The notes under the pieces were generated by a model. That model had not been told where the DNA came from and made no database searches. It saw only the letters and a list, made by a program, of their open reading frames with translations. From Hydractinia symbiolongicarpus (taxonomy: Eukaryota > Cnidaria > Hydrozoa > Anthoathecata > Hydractiniidae): a stretch of 64,000 nt of DNA. The stretch is taken from the NCBI RefSeq assembly GCF_029227915.1, contig NC_079881.1:2604001-2668000 (forward strand), written 5' to 3'. Position numbers and translations under genes: made by a program. How positions within the stretch are numbered: position 1 is the first letter of the stretch; each line of letters opens with the position of its first letter. This document shows positions 8,935 through 23,830 of this stretch, one piece after another.

Positions 8935-11900
8935 ATTTCTTCAGTGCGTGCTAACGGCCAGGATTGGTCACACAGTAAAAAAAGACTTTTTTATCTAAAT
9001 ATTTAAATAAAGCGCTACCACAGAGCATAGTGTAATCGCTGAATTCCAGCAATCATGTCAATTTAAAAAGAATGTTATTTCTTGGGGTCCAATTGGCTCA
9101 TTTATCACATTGATAAGATCACAGTCCAGAATCAGTTCAATTAATTCCCAGAGTCAATCGTTGCACTGTTAAAAGCGATACAACTTAGTAATATCGGAAA
9201 AAAATCACTATCTACATGTTGGTACGATCATGTGACGCAACCGTTGTAACTCAAACCGACTGATACCGTTAGAAAGTCATTGAAATGTAGTTTTTGATGC
9301 TTTCTCTACTTCTTCAGTGCGCGATAACGGCTAGGTTGTGCCCACAGTACAAAATGACTTATTTATCTAAATTTTAAATGAAGTGATACTACAGCGCCCA
9401 GTGTAATGCTGAGTTCCGGCAATCATGTCAAATCAAGAAGAATGATATTTCTTGGGGTCCAGTTGGCTTGCTTATCACATTTATAAGGTCACAGTCCAAA
9501 GTTACTTCGATTAAGTCACAGAGTCAATCGTTTCACTGTAAAAAGCGATATAACTCAGTAATATCGGAAAGATATCACTAAATACATGTTGGTACGAATA
9601 TGTGACGCAACCGTTGTAACTCAAACGGATTGATACCGCCAAGAAGTCAATGAGATGTAGTTTTTCAGAATGTCTCCATTTCTTCAGTGCGTGCAAACGG
9701 CCAGGATTGGTCACACAGTAAAAAAAGACTTTTTTATCTAAATATTTAAATAAAGCGCTACCACAGAGCCTAGTGTAATCGCTGAGTTCCAGCAATCATG
9801 TCAAGTTAAGAAGAATGTTATTTCTTGTAGTCAAAGTGGCTCATTTATCACATTTATAAGGTCAAAGGCCAAAATCAGTTCAATTAAGTCCCACAGTCAA
9901 ACGTTACACTGATAAAAGCGATGCAACCTAGTAATATCCGAATACTATTGATAAACACATGTTGGTACGAATATGTGATGCAACGTTGTAACTCAAACAG
10001 ATTGATACAGTCAAGAAGTCGATGAAATGTAGTTTTTGAGAATTTCTTTGTTTCTTCAGCGCGTGCTAACGGCCAGGATTAGTCCCACAGTAAAAAGAGA
10101 CTTATTTATCTAACTTTTAAATAAAACGCTACCACAGTGCCCAGTGCAATCGCTGAGTTTCAGCAATCATGTCAAATTAAGAAGAATGTTATTTCTTGTA
10201 GTCAAAGTGGCTCATTTATCACATTTATAAGGTCAAAGTCCAAAATCAGTTCAATTAAGTCCCACAGTCAAACGTTTCACTGATAAAAGCGATGCAACCT
10301 AGTAATATCCGAATACTATCGCTAAATACATGTGGGGACGAATATGTGACGCAACCGTTGTAACTCAAACGGATTGATACCGTTAGAAAGTCAATGAAAT
10401 GTAGTTTTTGAAACTGTCATTATTTCTTCAGCGCGTGATAACAGCTAGGATTGGTCCCACAGTGAAAAATAACTTTTTTATTTAAATTTTTAATTGAAGC
10501 GCCACCACAGCGCCCAGGTTAATCGCTGAGTTCCGGCAATCATGTCAAATTAAGAAGAATGTTATTTCTTGTAGTCCAATTGGCTCATTTATCACATTGA
10601 TAAGATCACAGTCCAGAATCAGTTCAATTAATTCCCAGAGTCAATCGTTGCACTGTTAAAAGCGATACAACTTAGTAATATCGGAAAAAAATCACTATCT
10701 ACATGTTGGTACGAATATGTGACGCAACCGTTGTAACTCAAACCGACTGATACCGTTAGAAAGTCAATGAAATGTAGTTTTTGAAGCTGTCTCTACTTCT
10801 TCAGTGCGCGATAACGGCTAGGTTGTGCCCACAGTACAAAATGACTTATTTATCTAAATTTTTAAATGAAGTGATACCACAGCGCCCAGTGTAATCGCGG
10901 AGTTCCGGCAATCATGTAAAATCAAGAAGAATGATATTTCTTGGGGTCCAGTTGGCTTGCTTATAACATTTATAAGGTCACAGTCCAAAGTTACTTCAAT
11001 TAAGTCCCAGAGTCATTCGTTTCACTGTTAAAAGCGATATAACTCAGTATAAACGGAAAGTTATCGCTAAATACATGTGGGGACAAATATGTGCCGCAAC
11101 CGTTGTAACTCAAACAGATTAACACCGTTAGAAAGTCAATGAAATGTAGTTTTTAAACCGTCTCTATTTCTTCATTGCGAACTAACGGCTGGGATTGGTC
11201 CCAAAGTAAAAAATGACGTATTTAACTTAATTTTTAAATAAAACGCTACCACAGTGCCCAGTGCAACCGCTGAGTTCCAGCAATCAAGTCAAATTAAGAA
11301 GAATGTTACTTTTTGTAGTCAAACTGGCGCATTTATCACATTTATAAGGTCAAAGTCCAAAATCAGTTCAATTATGTCCCACAGTCAAACGTTTCACTGC
11401 TAAAAGCGATGCAACCTAGTAATATCCGAATACTATCGCTAAATACATGTGGGGACGAATGTGTGACGCAACAGTTGTAACTCAAACGGATTGATACCGT
11501 TAGAAAGTCAATGAAATGTAGTTTATGAAACTGTCGCTATTACTTCAGCGCGCGATAACGGCTAGGATTGGTCCCACAGTAAAAAATGACTTTTTCAATT
11601 ATATTTTTAAATGAAGTGCTACCACAGCGCCCAGTGTAATCGCTGAGTTCCGGCAATCATGTCAAATTAAGAAGAATGATATTATTTGGGGTACAGTTGG
11701 CTCACTTATCACATTTATAAGATCACAGTCCAAAGTTCCTTCAATTAAGTCCCAGAGTCAATCGTTTTACTGTTAAAAGCGATATCACTTAGTAATATCG
11801 GAAAAATATCACTAAATACATGTTGGTATGAATATGTGACGCAACCGTTGTAACTCAAACGGATTGATACCGCCAAGAAGTCAATGTAATGTAGTTTTTG

Positions 11901-14900
11901 AGAGTGTCTCTGTTTCTTCAGCGCGTGCTGACGGACAGGATTAGTCCCACAGTAAAAAGAGACTTATTTATCTAACTTTTTAAATAAAGCACTACCACAG
12001 AGCCTAGTGTGCTCGCTGAATTTCAGCAATCATGTCGAATTAAGAAGAATGTTATTCCTTGGAGCCCAGTTGGCTCATTTATCGCATTTACAAGGTCACA
12101 GTCTAGAATCAGTTCAATTAAGTCCCACAGTCAATCGTCTCACTGTTAAAAGCGATGCAACTTAGTGATATCGGAAGAAAAACAGTAAATACATGTTGGT
12201 ACGAAAATGTGACGCAACCGTTGTAACTCAAACGGATTAACACCGTTAGAAAGTCAATGAAATGTAGTTTTTAAACCGTCTCTATTTCTTCAGCGCGAAC
12301 TAACGGCTGGGATTGGTCCCAAAGTAAAAAATAACTTATTTAACTTAACTTTTAAATAAAACGCTACCACAGTGCCCAGTGCAATCGCTGAGTTCCAGCA
12401 ATCATGTCAAATTAAGAAGAATGTTATTTCTTGTAGTCAAAGTGGCTCATTTATCACATTTATAAGGTTAAAGTCCAAAATCAGTTCAATTAAGTCCCAC
12501 AGTCAAACGTTTCACTGATAAAAGCGATGCAACCTAGTAATATCGGAATACTATCGCTAAATACATGTGGGGACGAATATGTGACGCAACCGTTGTAACT
12601 CAAACGGATTGATACCGTTAGAAAGTCAATGAAATGTAGTTTTTGAAACTGTCATTATTTCTTCAGCGCGTGATAACAGCTAGGATTGGTCCCACAGTGA
12701 AAAATAACTTTTTTATTTAAATTTTAATTGAAGCGCCACCACAGCGCCCAGGTTAATCGCTGAGTTCCGGCAATCATGTCAAATTAAGAAGAATGTTACT
12801 TCTTGGGTCCAGATGGCTCACTTATCACATTCATAAGGTCACAGTCCAAAGTTAGTTCAATTAGGTTCCACAGTCAATCGTTTCACTTTTAAAAGCGATA
12901 TAACTTAGTAACATCGGCAAGATATCACTAAATACATGTTGGTACGAATTTGTGACGCAACCGTTGTAACTCAAACGGATTGATACCGCCAAGAAGTCAA
13001 TGAGATGTAGTTTTTTAGAATGTCTCTATTTCTTCAGCGCGTGCTAACGGCCAGGATTGGTACCACAATGAAAAAAGACTTATTTATCTAAATTTCTAAA
13101 TAAAGCGCTACCACAGAGCCTAGTGTTATCGCTGAGTTCCAGCAATCATGTCAAATTAAGAAGAATGTTATTTCTTGTAGTCAAAGTGGCTCATTTATCA
13201 CATTTATAAGGTCAAAGTCCAAAATCAGTTCAATTAAGTCCCACAGTCAAACGTTTCACTGATAAAAGCGATGCAACCTAGTAATATCCGAATACTATCG
13301 CTAAATACATGTGGGGACGAATATGTGACGCAACCGTTGTAACTCAAACGGATTGATACCGCCAAGAAGTCAATGAGATGTAGTTTTTGAGAATGTCTCC
13401 ATTTCTTCAGTGCGTGCTAACGGCCAGGATTGGTCACACAGTAAAAAAAGACTTTTTTATCTAAATATTTAAATAAAGCGCTACCACAGAGCCTAGTGTA
13501 ATCGCTGAGTTCCAGCAATCATGTCAAATTAAGAAGAATGTTATTTCTTGTAGTCAAAGTGGCTCATTTATAACATTTATAAGGTCAAAGGCCAAAATCA
13601 GTTCAATTAAGTCCCACAGTCAAACGTTTCACTGATAAAAGCGATGCAACCTAGTAATATCCGAATACTATTGCGAAACACATGTTGGTACGAATATGTG
13701 ATGCAACGTTGTAACTCAAACAGATCGATACAGTCAAGAAGTCGATGAAATGTAGTTTTTGAGAATGTCTCTGTTTCTTCAGCGCGTGAAAACGGCCAGG
13801 ATTAGTCCCACAGTAAAAAGAGACTTATTTATCTAACTTTTTAAATAAAGCACTACCACAGAGCCTAGTGTGCTCGCTGAATTTCAGCAATCATGTCGAA
13901 TTAAGAAGAATGTTATTCCTTGGAGCCCAATTGGCTCATTTATCGCATTTACAAGGTCACAGTCTAGAATCAGTTCAATTAAGTCCCACAGTCAATAGTC
14001 TCACTGTTAAAAGCGATGCAACTTAGTCATATCGGAAGAAAAACAGTAAATACATGTTGGTACGAAAATGTGACGCAACCGTTGTAACTCAAACGGATTA
14101 ACACCGTTAGAAAGTCAATGAAATGTAGTTTTTAAACCGTCTCTATTTCTTCAGCGCGAACTAACGGCTGGGATTGGTCCCAAAGTAAAAAATGACTTAT
14201 TTAACTTAACTTTTAAATAAAACGCTACCACAGTGCCCAGTGCAATCGCTGAGTTCCAGCAATCAAGTCAAATTAAGAAGAATGTTACTTCTTGTAGTCA
14301 AACTGGCTCATTTATCACATTTACAAGGTCAAAGTCCAAAATCAGTTCAATTATTTCCCACAGTAAATCGTTTCACTGTTAAAAGCGGTATAACTTTGTA
14401 ATATCGGAAAAATATCACTAAATACATGTTGGTATGAATATGTGACGCAACCGTTGTAACTTAAACGGATTGATACCGCCAAGAAGTCAATGAAATGTAG
14501 TTTTTTAGAATGTCTCTATTTCTTCAGTGCGTGCTAACGGCCAGGATTGGTACCACAATGAAAAAAGACTTATTTATCTAAATTTCTAAATGAAGCCTTA
14601 CCACAGCGTCCAGTGTAATCGCTGAGTTCCGGCAATCATGTCAAATTAAGAAGAATGATATATCTTGGAGTCCCATTGGCTCATTTATCACATTTATAAG
14701 GTCAAAGTCCAAAATCAGTTTAATTAAGTCCCACAGTCAAACGTTTCACTGATAAAAGCGATGCAACCTAGTAATATCCGAATACTATCGCTAAATACAT
14801 GTGGGGACATATATGTGCCGCAACCGTTGTAACTCAAACGGATTAACACCGTTAGAAAGTCAATGAAATGTAGTTTTTAAGCCGTCTCTATTTCTTCATC

Positions 14901-17497
14901 GCAAACTAACGGCTGGGATTGGTCCCAAAGTAAAAAATGACGTATTTAACTTAACTTTTAAATAAAACGCTACCACAGTGCCCAGTGCAATCGCTGAGTT
15001 CCAGCAATCAAGTCAAATTAAGAAGAATGTTACTTCTTGTAGTCAAACTGGCGCATTTATCACATTTATAAGGTCAAAGTCCAAAATCAGTTCAATTAAG
15101 TCCCACAGTCAAACGTTTCACTGCTAAAAGCGATGCAACCTAGTAATATCCGAATACTAACGCTAAATACATGTGGGGACGAATATGTGACGCAACAGTT
15201 GTACCTCAAACGGATTGATACCGTTAGAAAGTCAATGAAATGTAGTTGATGAAACTGTCGCTATTACTTCAGCGCGCGATAACGGCTAGGATTGGTCCCA
15301 CAGTGAAAAATGACTTTTTCATTTATATTTTAAAATGAAGTGCTACCACAGCGCCCAGTGTAATCGCTGAGTTCCGGCAATCATGTCAAATTAAGAAGAA
15401 TGGTATTTCTTGGGGTACAGTTGGCTCACTTATCACATTTATAAGATGACAGTCCAAAGTTACTTCAATTAAGTCCCAGAGTCAATCGTTTTACTGTTAA
15501 AAGCGATATAACTTAGTAATATCGGAAAAATATCACTAAATACATGTTGGTATGAATATGTGATGCAACCGTTGTAACTCAAACGGATTGATACCGCCAA
15601 GAAGTCAATGTAATGTAGTTTTTAAAACTGTCTCTATTTCTTCAGCGCAAACTAACGGCTGGGATTGGTCCCACAGTAAAAAATGACTTACTTACCTAAG
15701 TTTTTAAATAGAGGCTTCCACAGCGCCCAGTGCAATCGCTGAGTTCCAGCAATCATGTCAAATTAAGAAGAATGTTATTTCTTGTAGTCAAAGTGGCTCA
15801 TTTATCACATTTATAAGGTCAAAGTCCAAAATCAGTTCAATTAAGTCCCACAGTCAAATGTTTCACTGATAAAAGCGATGCAATCTAGTAATATCCGAAT
15901 ACTATCGCTAAATACATGTGGGGACGAATATGTGACGCAACCGTTGTAACTCAAACGGATTGATACCGTTAGAAAGTCAATGAAATGTTGTTTTTGAAAC
16001 TGTCGCTATTTCTTCAGCGCCTGATAACGGCTAGGATTGGTCCCACAGTGAAAAATAACTTTTTTATTTAAATTTTTAAATGAAGCGCTACCACAGCGCG
16101 CAGTGTAATCGCTGAGTTCCGGCAATCATGTCAAATTAAGAAGAATGTTATTTCTTGGGTCCAGTTGGCTCACTGATCACATTCATAAGGTCACAGTCCA
16201 AAGTTAGTTCAATTAAGTTCCAGAGTCAATCGTTTCACTTTTAAAAGCGATATAACTTAGTAATATCGGAAAGATATCACTAAATACATGTTGTTACGGA
16301 TATGTGACACAACCGTTGTAACTAAAACGGATTGATACCGCCTAGAAGTCAATGTAATGTAGTTTCTGAAACTGTCTCTATTTCTTCAGTGCGAACTAAC
16401 GGCTGGGATTGGTCCCACAGTAAAAAATGACTTATTTAACTTAGTTTTTAAATAAATGGCTTCCACAGCGCCCAGTGAAATCGCTGAGTTCCAGCAATCA
16501 TGTCAAATTAAGAAGAATGTTATTTCTTGTAGTCAAAGTGGCTCATTTATCACATTTATAAGGTCAAAATCCAAAATCAGTTCAATTAAGTCCCACAGTC
16601 AAACGTTTCACTGATAAAAGCGATGCAATCAAGTAATATCCGAATACTATCGCTAAATACATTGTGGGGACGAATATGTGACGCAACCCTTGTAACTCAA
16701 ACGGATTGATACCGTTAGAAAGTCAATGAAATGTAGTTTTTGAAACTGTCGCTATTTCTTCAGCGCGTGATAACGGCTAGGATTGGTCCCACAGTGAAAA
16801 ATAACTTTTTTATTTAAATTTTTAAATGAAGCGCTACCACAGCGCCCAGTGTAATCGCTGAGTTCCGGCAATCATGTCAAATTAAGAAGAATGTTATTTC
16901 TTGGGTCCAGTTGTCTCACTTATCACATTCATAAGGTTACAGTCCAAAGTTAGTTCAATTAAGTTCCACAGTCAATCGTTTCACTTTTAAAAGCGAATTA
17001 ACTTAGTAATATCGGAAAAATATCACTAAATACATGTTGGTATGAATATGTGACGCAACCGTTGTAACTCAAACGGATTGATACTGCTAAGAAGTCAATG
17101 TAATGTAGCTTTTAAAACTGTCTCTATTTCTTCAGCGCGAACTAACGGCTGGGATAGGTCCCACAGTAAAAATTGACTTATTTAACTTAGTTTTTAAATA
17201 AAAGGCTACCACAACGCCCAGTGCAATCGCTGAGTTCCAGCAATCATGTCAAATTAAAAAGAATGTTATTTCTTGGGGTCCAATTGGCTCATTTATCACA
17301 TTTATAAGGTCAAGGTCCAAAATCAGTTCAATTAAGTCCCACAGTCAAACGTTTCACTGTTAAAAGCGATACAACTTAGTAATATCGGAAAAAAATCACT
17401 ATCTACATGTTGGTACGATCATGTGACGCAACCGTTGTAACTCAAACCGACTGATACCGTTAGAAAGTGATTGAAATGTAGTTTTTGAAGTTGTCTC
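8935..17497. repeat. Mixed-order satellite region (classes A, B, C, D)
   Basis: No single period dominates. Approximate class order by start is: 8935 C, 9308 D, 9678 C, 10050 C, 10422 A, 10795 D, 11166 B, 11539 A-like, 11912 C, 12284 B, 12656 A, 13028 C, 13401 C, 13773 C, 14145 B, 14517 C, 14889 B, 15262 A-like, 15635 B, 16007 A, 16380 B, 16754 A, 17126 B. Class D (GCGCGATAACGGCTAGG then TTGTGCCCACAGTAC) first appears here. Some monomers have one class at the head and another at the tail, for example 9678 and 10050, which begin as C and continue as B. The stretch looks like an older, scrambled part of the array between more homogeneous blocks. No other feature is visible in it. Confidence 0.8.
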
Positions 17498-20400
17498 TAC
17501 TTCTTCAGTGCGCGATAACGGCTAGGTTGTGCCCACAGTACAAAATGACATATTTATCTAAATTTTAAATGAAGTGATACCACAGCGCCCAGTGTAATGC
17601 TGAGTTCCGGCAATCATGTCAAATCAAGAAGAATGATATTTCTTGGGGTCCAGTTGGCTTGCTTATCACATTTATAAGGTCACAGTCCAAAGTTACTTCG
17701 ATTAAGTCCCAGAGTCAATCGTTTCACTGTAAAAAGCGATATAACTCAGTAATATCGGAAAGACATCACTAAATACATGTTGGTACGAATATGTGACGCA
17801 ACCGTTGTAACTCAAACGGATTGATAGCGCCAAGAAGTCAATGAAATGTAGTTTTTTAGAATGTCTCTATTTCTTCAGTGCGTGCTAATGGCCAGGATTG
17901 GTACCACAATGAAAAAAGACTTATTTATCTAAACTTTTAAATGAAGCCTTACCACAGCGCCCAGTGTAATCGCTGAGTTCCAGCAATCATGTCAAATTAA
18001 GAAGAATGTTATTTCTTGTAGTCAAAGTGGCTCATTTATCACATTTATAAGGTCAAAGGCCAAAATCAGTTCAATTAAGTCCCACAGTCAAACGTTTCAC
18101 TGATAAAAGCGATGCAACCTAGTAATATCCGAATACTATCGCTAAATACATGGGGGGACGAATATGTGACGCCACCGTTGTAACTCAAACGGATTGATAC
18201 CGTTAGAAAGTCAATGAAATGTAGTTTTTGAAACTGTCGCTATTTCTTCAGCGCGTGATAACGGCTAGGATTGGTCCCACAGTGAAAAATAAATTTTTTA
18301 TTTAAATTTTTAAATGAAGCGCTACCACAGCGCCCAGTGTAATCGCTGAGTTCCGGCAATCATGTCAAATTAAGAAGAATGTTACTTCTTGGGTCCAGAT
18401 GACTCACTTATCACATTCATAAGGTCACAGTCCAAAGTTAGTTCAATTAGGTTCCACAGTCAATCGTTTCACTTTTAAAAGCGGTATAACTTAGTAATAT
18501 CGGCAAGATATCACTAAATACATGTTGGTACGAATTTGTGACGCAACCGTTGTAACTCAAACGCATTGATACCGGCAAGAAGTCAATGAGATGTAGTTTT
18601 TGAGAATGTCTCCATTTCTTCAGTGCGTGCTAATGGCCAGGATTGGTCACACAGTAAAAAAAGACTTTTTTATCTAAATATTTAAATAAAGTGCTACCAC
18701 AGAGCCTAGTGTAATCGCTGAATTCCAGCAATCATGTCAATTTAAAAAGAATGTTTTTTCTGGGAGTCCAATTGGCTCATTTATCACAATTATAAGGTCA
18801 CAGTCCAGAATCAGTTAATATAATTCCCAGAGTCAATCGTTACACTGTTAAAAGCGATACAACTTAGTAATATCGGAAAAAAATCACTATCTATATGTTG
18901 GTACGATCATGTGACGCAACCGTTGAAACTCAAACGGACTGATACCGTTAGAAAGTCATTGAAATGTAGTTTTTGAAGCTGTCTCTACTTCTTCAGTGCG
19001 CGATAACGGCAAGGTTGGGCCCACAGTACAAAATGACTTATTTATCTAAATTTTTAAATGAAGTGATACCACAGCGCCCAGTGTAATCGCTGAGTTCCGG
19101 CAATCATGTAAAATCAAGAAGAATGATATTTCTTGGGGTCCAGTTGGCTTGCTTATCACATTTATAAGGTCACAGTCCAAAGTTACTTCAATTAAGTCCC
19201 AGAGTCAATCGTTTCACTGTTAAAAGCGATATAACTCAGTATAATCAGAAAGATATCACTAAATACATGTTGGTACGAATATGTGACGCAACCGTTGTAA
19301 CTCAAACGGATTGATACTGCCAAGAAGTCAATGAAATGTAGTTTTTTAGAATGTCTCTATTTCTTCAGTGCGTGCTAACGGCCAGGATTGGTACCACAAT
19401 GAAAAAAGACTTATTTATCTAAATTTCTAATTGAAGCCTTACCGCAGCACCCAGTGTAATCGCTGAGTTCAAGCAATCATGTCAAATTAAGAAGACTGTT
19501 ATTTCTTGTAGTCAAAGTGGCTCATTTATCACATTTATAACGTCAAAGTCCAAAATCAGTTCAATTAAGTCCCACAGTCAAACATTTCACTGATAAAAGC
19601 GATGCAACCAAGTAATATCGGAATACTATCGCTAAATACATGTGGGGACGAATATGTGACGCAACCGTTGTAACTCAAACGGATTGATAGCGTTAGAAAG
19701 TCAATGAAATTTAGTTTTTGAAACTGTCGTTATTTCTTCAGCGCGTGATAACAGCTAGGATTGGTCCCACAGTGAAAAATAACTTTTTTATTTAAATTTT
19801 TTTAATTGAAGCGCCACCACAGCGCCCAGTGTAATCGCTGAGTCCCGGCAATCATGTCAAATTAAGAAGAATGTTATTTCTTGGGTCCAGTTGGCTTACT
19901 TATCACATTCATAAGGTCACAGTTCAAAGTTAGTTCAATTAATTTCCACAGTCAATCGTTTCACTTTTAAAAGCGATATAACTTAGTAATATCGGAAAGA
20001 TATCACTAAATACATGTTGGTACGAATTTGTGACGCAACCGTTGTAACTCAAACGAATTGATACCGCCAAGAAGTCAATGAAATGTAGTTTTTGAGAATG
20101 TCTCCATTTTTTCAGCGCGTGCTAAGTGCCAGGATTGGTCACACAGTAAAAAAAGACTTTTTTATCTAAATATTTAAATAAAGTGCTACCACAGAGCCTA
20201 GTGTAATCGCTGAATTCCAGCAATCATGTCAATTTAAAAAGAATGTTATTTCTGGAAGTCCAATTGGCTCATTTATCACAATTATAAGGTCACAGTCCAG
20301 AATCAGTTAAAATAATTCCCAGAGTCAATCGTTACACTGTTAAAAGCGATACAACTTAGTAATATCGGAAAAAAATCACTATCTATATGTTGGTACGATC

Positions 20401-23400
20401 ATGTGACGCAACCGTTGAAACTCAAACGGACTGATACCGTTAGAAAGTCATTGAAATGTAGTTTTTGAAGCTGTCTCTACTTCTTCAGTGCGCGATAACG
20501 GCAAGGTTGGGCCCACAGTACAAAATGACTTATTTATCTAAATTTTTAAATGAAGTGATACCACAGCGCCCAGTGTAATCGCTGAGTTCCGGCAATCATG
20601 TAAAATCAAGAAGAATGATATTTCTTGGGGTCCAGTTGGCTTGCTTATCACATTTATAAGGTCACAGTCCAAAGTTACTTCAATTAAGTCCCAGAGTCAA
20701 TCGTTTCACTGTTAAAAGCGATATAACTCAGTATAATCAGAAAGATATCACTAAATACATGTTGGTACGAATATGTGACGCAACCGTTGTAACTCAAACG
20801 GATTGATACTGCCAAGAAGTCAATGAAATGTAGTTTTTTAGAATGTCTCTATTTCTTCAGTGCGTGCTAACGGCCAGGATTGGTACCACAATGAAAAAAG
20901 ACTTAATTATCTAAATTTCTAAATGAAGCCTTACCGCAGCACCCAGTGTAATCGCTGAGTTCAAGCAATCATGTCAAATTAAGAAGAATGTTATTTCTTG
21001 TAGTCAAAGTGGCTCATTTACCACATTTATAACGTCAAAGTCCAAAATCAGTTCAATTAAGTCCCACAGTCAAACGTTTCACTGATAAAAGCGATGCAAC
21101 CTAGTAATATCCGAATACTATCGCTAAATACATGTGGGGAAAAATATGTGACGCAACCGTTGTAACTCAAACGGATTGATACCGTTAGAAAGTCAATGAA
21201 ATGTAGTTTTTGAAACTGTCGTTATTTCTTCAGCGCGTGATAACAGCTAGGATTGGTCCCACAGTGAAAAATAACTTTTTTATTTAAATTTTTAATTGAA
21301 GCGCCACCACAGCGTCCAGTGTAATCGCTGAGTTCCGGCAATCATGTCAAATTAAGAAGAATGTTATTTCTTGGGTCCAGTTGGCTCACTTATCACATTC
21401 ATAAGGTCACAGTCCAAAGTTAGTTCAATTAAGTCCCAGAGTCAATCGTTTCACTGTTAAAAGCGATATAACTCAGTATAATCGGAAAGATATCACTAAA
21501 TACATGTTGGTACGAATATGTGACGCAACCGTTGTAACTCAAACGGATTGATACTGCCAAGAAGTCAATGAAATGTAGTTTTTTAGAATGTCTCTATTTC
21601 TTCAGTGCGTGCTAACGGCCAGGATTGGTACCACAATGAAAAAAGACTTATTTATCTAAATTTCTAAATGAAGCCTTACCGCAGCACCCAGTGTAATCGC
21701 TGAGTTCCAGCAATCATGTCAAATTAAGAAGAATGTTATTTCTTGTAGTCAAAGTGGCTCAGTTATCACATTTATAAGGTCAAAGTCCAAAATCAGTTCA
21801 ATTAAGTCCCACAGTCAAACGTTTCACTGATAAAAGCGATGCAACCTAGTAATATCCGAATACTATCGCTAAATACATGTGGGGACAAACATGTGACGCA
21901 ACCGTTGTAACTCAAACGGATTGATACCGTTGGAAAGTCAATGAAATGTAGTTTTTGAAACTGTCGCTCTTTCTTCAGCACGCGATAATGGCTAGGATTG
22001 GTCCCACAGTAAAAAATGATTTATTTATGAAAATTTTTAAAAAAAGCGCTACCTCAGAGCATAGTGTACTCGCTGAATTCCAGCAATCATGTCGAATTAA
22101 GAAGAATGTTATTTCTTGGAGTCCAATTGGCTCATTTATTGCATTTATAAGGTCACAGTCCAAAATCAGTTCAATTAAGTTCCACAGTCAATGGTTTCAC
22201 TGTTAAAAGCGATATAACTTTGTAATATCGGAAAAATATCACTAAATACACGTTTGTACGAATATGTCACGCAACCGTTGTAACTCAAACGGATTGATAC
22301 CGCCAAGAAGTCAATGAAATGTAGTTTTTTAGAATGTCTCTATTTCTTCAGTCCGTGCTAACGGCCAGGATTGGTCCCACAATGAAAAAAGACTTATTTA
22401 TCTAAATTTCTAAATGAAGCCTTACCGCAGCACCCAGTGTAATCGCTGAGTTCCAGCAATCATGTCAAATTAAGAAAAATGTTATTTCTTGTAGTCAAAG
22501 TGGCTCATTTATCACATTTATAAGGTCAAAGTCCAAAATCAGTTCAATTAAGTCCCACAGTCAAACGTTTCACTGATAAAAGCGATGCAACCTAGTAATA
22601 TCCGAATACTATCTCTAAATACATGTGGGGACAAATATGTGACGCAACCGTTGTAACTCAAATGGATTGATACTGTTAGAAAGTCAATGAAATGTAGTTT
22701 TTGAAACTGTCGTTATTTCTTCAGCGCGTGATAACAGCTAGGATTGGTCCCACAGTGAAAAATAACTTTTTTATTTAAATTTTTAATTGAAGCGCCGCCA
22801 CAGCGCCCAGTGTAATCGCTGAGTTCCGGCAATCATGTCAAATTAAGAAGAATGTTATTTCTTGGGTCCAGTTGGCTCACTTATCACATTCATAAGGTCA
22901 CAGTCCAAAGTTAGTTCAATTAATTTCCACAGTCAATCGTTTTACTATTAAAAGCGATATAACTTAGTAATATCGGAAAGATATCACTAAATACATGTTG
23001 GTACGAATTTGTGACGCCACCGTTGTAACTCAAACGAATTGATACCTCCAAGAAGTCAATGAAATGTAGTTTTTGAGAATGTCTCCATTTTTTTAGCGCG
23101 TGCTAACTGCCAAGATTGGTCACACAGTAAAAAAAGACTTTTTTATCTAAATATTTAAATAAAGCGCTACCACAGAGCCTAGTGTAATCGCTGAATTCCA
23201 GCAATCATGTCAATTTAAAAAGAACGTTATTTCTGGGAGTCCAATTGGCTCATTTATCACATTTATAAGGTCACAGTCCAGAATCAGTTCAATTAATTCC
23301 CAGAGTCAATCGTTACACTGTCAAAAGCGACAAAACTTAGTAATATCGGAAAAAAATCACTATCTACATGTTGGTACGATCATGTGACGCAACCGTTGAA

Positions 23401-23830
23401 ACTCAAACGGACTGATACCGTTAGAAAGTCATTGAAATGTAGTTTTTGAAGCTGTCTCTACTTCTTCAGTGCGCGATAACGGCTGGGTTGGGTCCACAGT
23501 ACAAAATGACTTATTTATCTAAATTTTTAAATGAAGCGATACCACAGCGCCCAGTGTAATCGCTGAGTTGCGGCAATCATGTCAAATTAAGAAGAATGTT
23601 ATTTCTTGGTTCCAGTTGGCTCACTTATCACATTTATAAGGTCACAGTCCAAAGTTAGTTCAATTAAATTCCACAGTCAATCGTTTTACTGTTTAAGACG
23701 ATATAACTTAGTAATATCAGAAAGATATCACTAAATACATGTTGGTACGAATATGTGACGCAATCGTTGTAACTCAAACGGATTGATACCGCCAAGAAGT
23801 CAATGAAATGTAGGTTTTGAGTATGTCTCT
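17498..23830. repeat. Tetrameric higher-order repeat A-C-D-C, about 1.49 kb
   Basis: Starts and classes are 17498 D, 17870 C, 18242 A, 18614 C, 18986 D, 19359 C, 19732 A, 20105 C, 20479 D, 20851 C, 21222 A, 21592 C, 21964 variant, 22344 C, 22716 A, 23087 C, 23460 D. Corresponding monomers about 1,493 bp apart share private changes. Examples are the C monomers at 18614, 20105 and 23087 with CAATTTAAAAAGAA and TTTCTGG, and the C monomers at 19359 and 20851 with GGTACCACAATG and CCTTACCGCAGCACCC. The third unit has a CACGCGATAATGG monomer (21964) in place of D. About four units are present. Confidence 0.85.
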